A stretch of 36,081 nt of DNA from Acidobacteriota bacterium (lineage in GTDB: Bacteria; Acidobacteriota; Terriglobia; UBA7540), in assembly GCA_021827245.1 (NCBI GenBank), contig JAKAWN010000020.1:1-36081 (forward strand). Reading direction: 5' to 3'. Under the pieces are notes generated by a model. That model did no database searches, had not been told where the DNA came from, and was given only the letters and a program-made list of their open reading frames with translations. Below, piece after piece: positions 34,183-36,081 of this stretch (position 1 is the first letter of the stretch; each line of letters starts with the position of its first letter). Made by a program: the position numbers and the translations under genes.

Positions 34183-34253
34183 GATGCTTTCTTCGGGATT
34201 GAACGTCTTCGAAAATTCGGCGACAGCCGTGATCTCTAACAACAGGAGTTCAA

Positions 34254-34646
34254 ATGCGAAAAGTCGTTAAAAGCAAGAAAATACCTCAGCCTCGCGGTCC
34301 ATACTCCCCGGCTATTATTTCAAACGGCCTCGTTTTTGTCGCTGGCCAAGGGGCGATCAACCCCAAAACGAATGAGTTGGAACTTGGAGATATTCGTTCG
34401 GAAACGCGGCGTACGCTTCAAAACATCAAAACGATTCTTGAGAGTGCTGGAAGCTCGATGAAGGATGTTGTACGGGTGGGAGTGTTCCTTTCTGACATGA
34501 GGAATTTTGCAGCCATGAACGAGGTCTACGCGGAGTTCTTTCCCAAAGATCCTCCTGCACGCACAACCGTCGGCGCCAGCCTGCCCAAGATCAAGGTGGA
34601 GATCGACTGTATTGCGCGGCTGCGCAAGTCGCGCAAACGAAAGTGA
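34254..34646 (+). CDS. RidA-family (YjgF/YER057c/UK114) enamine/imine deaminase
   Basis: The 130-residue protein has the RidA pattern: PQPRGPYSPAIISNGLVFVAGQG at the start, RRTLQNIKTILESAGSSMKDVVRVGVFL in the middle, and PPARTTVGASLPKIKVEIDCIA at the end. The arginine in PARTT binds the carboxylate of the substrate in true RidA, and the motif is present. RidA hydrolyses 2-aminoacrylate and related enamines that escape from PLP enzymes. It precedes a D-serine-dehydratase-like gene by 12 bases, which fits this job exactly. AGGAG lies six bases before the ATG. It is trimeric and cytosolic in the family. Confidence 0.93.
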   Translation: MRKVVKSKKIPQPRGPYSPAIISNGLVFVAGQGAINPKTNELELGDIRSETRRTLQNIKTILESAGSSMKDVVRVGVFLSDMRNFAAMNEVYAEFFPKDPPARTTVGASLPKIKVEIDCIARLRKSRKRK

Positions 34647-34658
34647 TTCGAGTGACTG

Positions 34659-35753
34659 ATGGACTACCGGGAACTATCAACGCCGGCCCTGACGATCGAT
34701 CTGGACATCCTCGAGCGTAACCTTGGGAAGATGGCCGCCTACTGCCGCGAGCACGGCCTCGGACTGCGACCGCACACCAAAACCCACAAGACACCTGAGG
34801 TGGCGCGCATGCAGATGGAAAGCGGTGCGACAGGCCTGACCGTCGCAAAGGTGGGCGAGGCCGAGGTAATGGCATTAGCAGGATTGGATGAAATCCTGAT
34901 CGCCTATCCGATTTGGGGAGCAGAAAAGTTGCGGCGGATTGCGCAACTGGCGCTCGAGCGAGGCATCCTGCTCTCGCTCGATAGCGAAGCCACCGCCGAG
35001 GGGCTATCCCAAGCCGCCGGTTCAGCCGGAGCAACCGTCGGCGTGCTGGTGGAGTTTGATGCGGGGCTGCGCCGGTGCGGCATGCCGGCGGGTCCCGAGT
35101 GCCTGCAGCTTGCCAGAAAAATCGAAAGGATGCCGGGCCTCAAATTTCGCGGGCTGATGACGTATCCGGGAAACATCTGGGGCACGGAAGAGGAACGCGA
35201 AAAACAAGTGAAGCAGGTGGCCGAAAAGTTCGAGAAAGCTCTGGAGCCATTTCGCAAGGCCCGCATGGAAGTTGAAATTGTTTCCGGAGGTTCCACCCCC
35301 TCAGCGCGCAAGTCGCATGAGCTTCCCGGCCTCACCGAAATCCGTCCCGGCACTTATGCCTACAACGACATGAATACGTATTACCAGGGTGTGTGCGGGC
35401 TGGAAGAATGCGCGGCGCGAGTGGTCACCACGGTGGTCTCAACGACTGTACCGGGACGCGCGATGATCGACGCGGGATCCAAAACGCTCTCGTCAGACAC
35501 ATTGGGCTCTGGACCCGCTACCGGGCACGGGTACGTGGTCGAAGCTCCGGATGCGGCCTTGATCAAGCTGAACGAGGAACACGGCTATCTTGATATCACG
35601 CGCTCCTCGCACAAATTTCACGTCGGCGAGGTTTTGAGAGTGATCCCAAACCATGTGTGCTCTTGCGTCAACATGCACGACGAAGTTTTTCTTCTGCGCA
35701 ATGGCCATGTACACGGTGCCTGGAAAGTCGCGGCGCGCGGAAAAGTGCGCTGA
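34659..35753 (+). CDS. D-serine dehydratase / D-threonine aldolase-family PLP enzyme
   Basis: The 364-residue protein has an alanine-racemase-type TIM barrel (about 1-240) and a C-terminal beta domain. The PLP lysine is probably K41 in RPHTKTHKTPE. VLVEFDAGLRRCGM and VSGGSTPSA are cofactor/phosphate regions. In the C-terminal domain H332-V-C334 (PNHVCSCVN) matches the His-x-Cys zinc site of eukaryotic-type D-serine dehydratase; characterised D-threonine aldolases have been described with His-x-Asp, so dehydratase is slightly favoured. Either reaction would act on a D-beta-hydroxy amino acid. It ends an operon with SDR and RidA and faces an amino-acid permease. Substrate is not proved by sequence. 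Confidence 0.87.
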   Translation: MDYRELSTPALTIDLDILERNLGKMAAYCREHGLGLRPHTKTHKTPEVARMQMESGATGLTVAKVGEAEVMALAGLDEILIAYPIWGAEKLRRIAQLALERGILLSLDSEATAEGLSQAAGSAGATVGVLVEFDAGLRRCGMPAGPECLQLARKIERMPGLKFRGLMTYPGNIWGTEEEREKQVKQVAEKFEKALEPFRKARMEVEIVSGGSTPSARKSHELPGLTEIRPGTYAYNDMNTYYQGVCGLEECAARVVTTVVSTTVPGRAMIDAGSKTLSSDTLGSGPATGHGYVVEAPDAALIKLNEEHGYLDITRSSHKFHVGEVLRVIPNHVCSCVNMHDEVFLLRNGHVHGAWKVAARGKVR

Positions 35754-36005
35754 AGAACTGACTGAATGATGCCGGGGCCTGTCATTCTGCCGGGCCTGCG
35801 CTGAATCCTGCACGGAATCAAACCGGTCCGGGCTATAATCAATCCTTGCCACGGGACTTTGACTTCTGTAGCATGAGACTGGGGTGATTTTCCGGGAGCC
35901 AGGTAATCGCCTGCCGTTTGCCTGGGGTTTTAAGTTCTCTCAACGCGTCCTGAACGCAAACAAAGCTGAATTAAGTATCTTTCCACCGTCAATAAGTGGG
36001 GCCAA
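35754..36005. other. spacer with a possible promoter
   Basis: About 250 bases with no gene. A TATAAT at 35834-35839 could be a -10 box for the next gene, but no good -35 hexamer is at the right distance and the leader would be some 160 bases long. Confidence 0.3.
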
Positions 36006-36081
36006 ATGAAATCCAAGGGCAAAGACGAGAACCGTCTGGGACCGGTCAATCCGTTTGTCGTCGGCAATGTGTTTGTTGAAG
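36006..36081 (+). CDS. start of an unidentified gene, cut by the window end
   Basis: From the ATG at 36006 a frame of 25 codons stays open to the end of the window (MKSKGKDENRLGPVNPFVVG and five more residues). A GGGG five bases upstream may serve as ribosome binding site. The fragment is too short to name. Its Asn-Pro-Phe-Val stretch recalls N-termini of some ATPases, but that is not sufficient for a call. Confidence 0.4.
   Translation, partial: MKSKGKDENRLGPVNPFVVGNVFVE

Overview
The window reads as a chromosomal piece of a GC-rich Gram-negative bacterium, most likely an Acidobacteriota member from a metagenome assembly. Support: TolC/RND envelope genes, Tat- and lipoprotein-type signals, an alternative complex III (ACIII) gene set, an EF-P of the GQGKMPG-loop type, and intergenic palindromic repeats of the kind I remember from Acidobacteriota, Verrucomicrobiota and Planctomycetota genomes. 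The phylum call is inference; there is no rRNA or marker gene to settle it. Bases 1-9 match the end of a common Illumina adapter, so the left edge is probably a contig end.

Layout. (1) 567-7995, plus strand: an ArsR-type regulator with two cysteines, then TolC, a lipoprotein membrane-fusion subunit and an RND permease, followed by a double universal stress protein and a 62-aa DUF2892 membrane protein. (2) 8207-11281: a lytic-transglycosylase-like protein and a radical SAM protein. (3) 11485-17788: mixed single genes: a degenerate receiver protein (minus), an M1-like metallopeptidase with a doubtful tail, an MFS permease, a GH27 alpha-galactosidase, a possible small zinc protein and a SnoaL-like protein (minus). 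(4) 18140-21146: nicotinate phosphoribosyltransferase plus nicotinamidase (NAD salvage), then EF-P. (5) 29957 down to 21304, minus strand: an electron-transfer cluster. In transcription order it holds a Cyc2-like fused cytochrome/outer-membrane barrel, a blue-copper protein, a pentaheme cytochrome (ActA), a molybdopterin-family Fe-S protein (ActB1), a four-cluster ferredoxin (ActB2), an NrfD membrane protein (ActC), a DUF3341 protein (ActD) and a monoheme cytochrome c (ActE). (6) 30115-31422, minus: two paralogous GbsR/MarR-type regulators of equal length, each preceded by two CRP-type palindromes in exactly the same geometry. (7) 31814-35753: an APC amino-acid permease (minus) divergent from SDR, RidA and a D-serine-dehydratase/D-threonine-aldolase-like enzyme. 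A partial reading frame begins at 36006.

The most interesting element is region 5 with region 6. A heme-bearing outer-membrane porin, a periplasmic copper protein and ACIII form a possible chain from the cell surface to the quinone pool or to a terminal acceptor, as proposed for Fe(II) oxidisers and other bacteria exchanging electrons across the outer membrane. No terminal oxidase, ActF or Crp/Fnr gene is in the window.

No tRNA, rRNA, CRISPR array, insertion sequence or phage gene was found by reading. Starts were moved from the longest frame where a ribosome binding site or paralogue comparison supported it; each case is stated.
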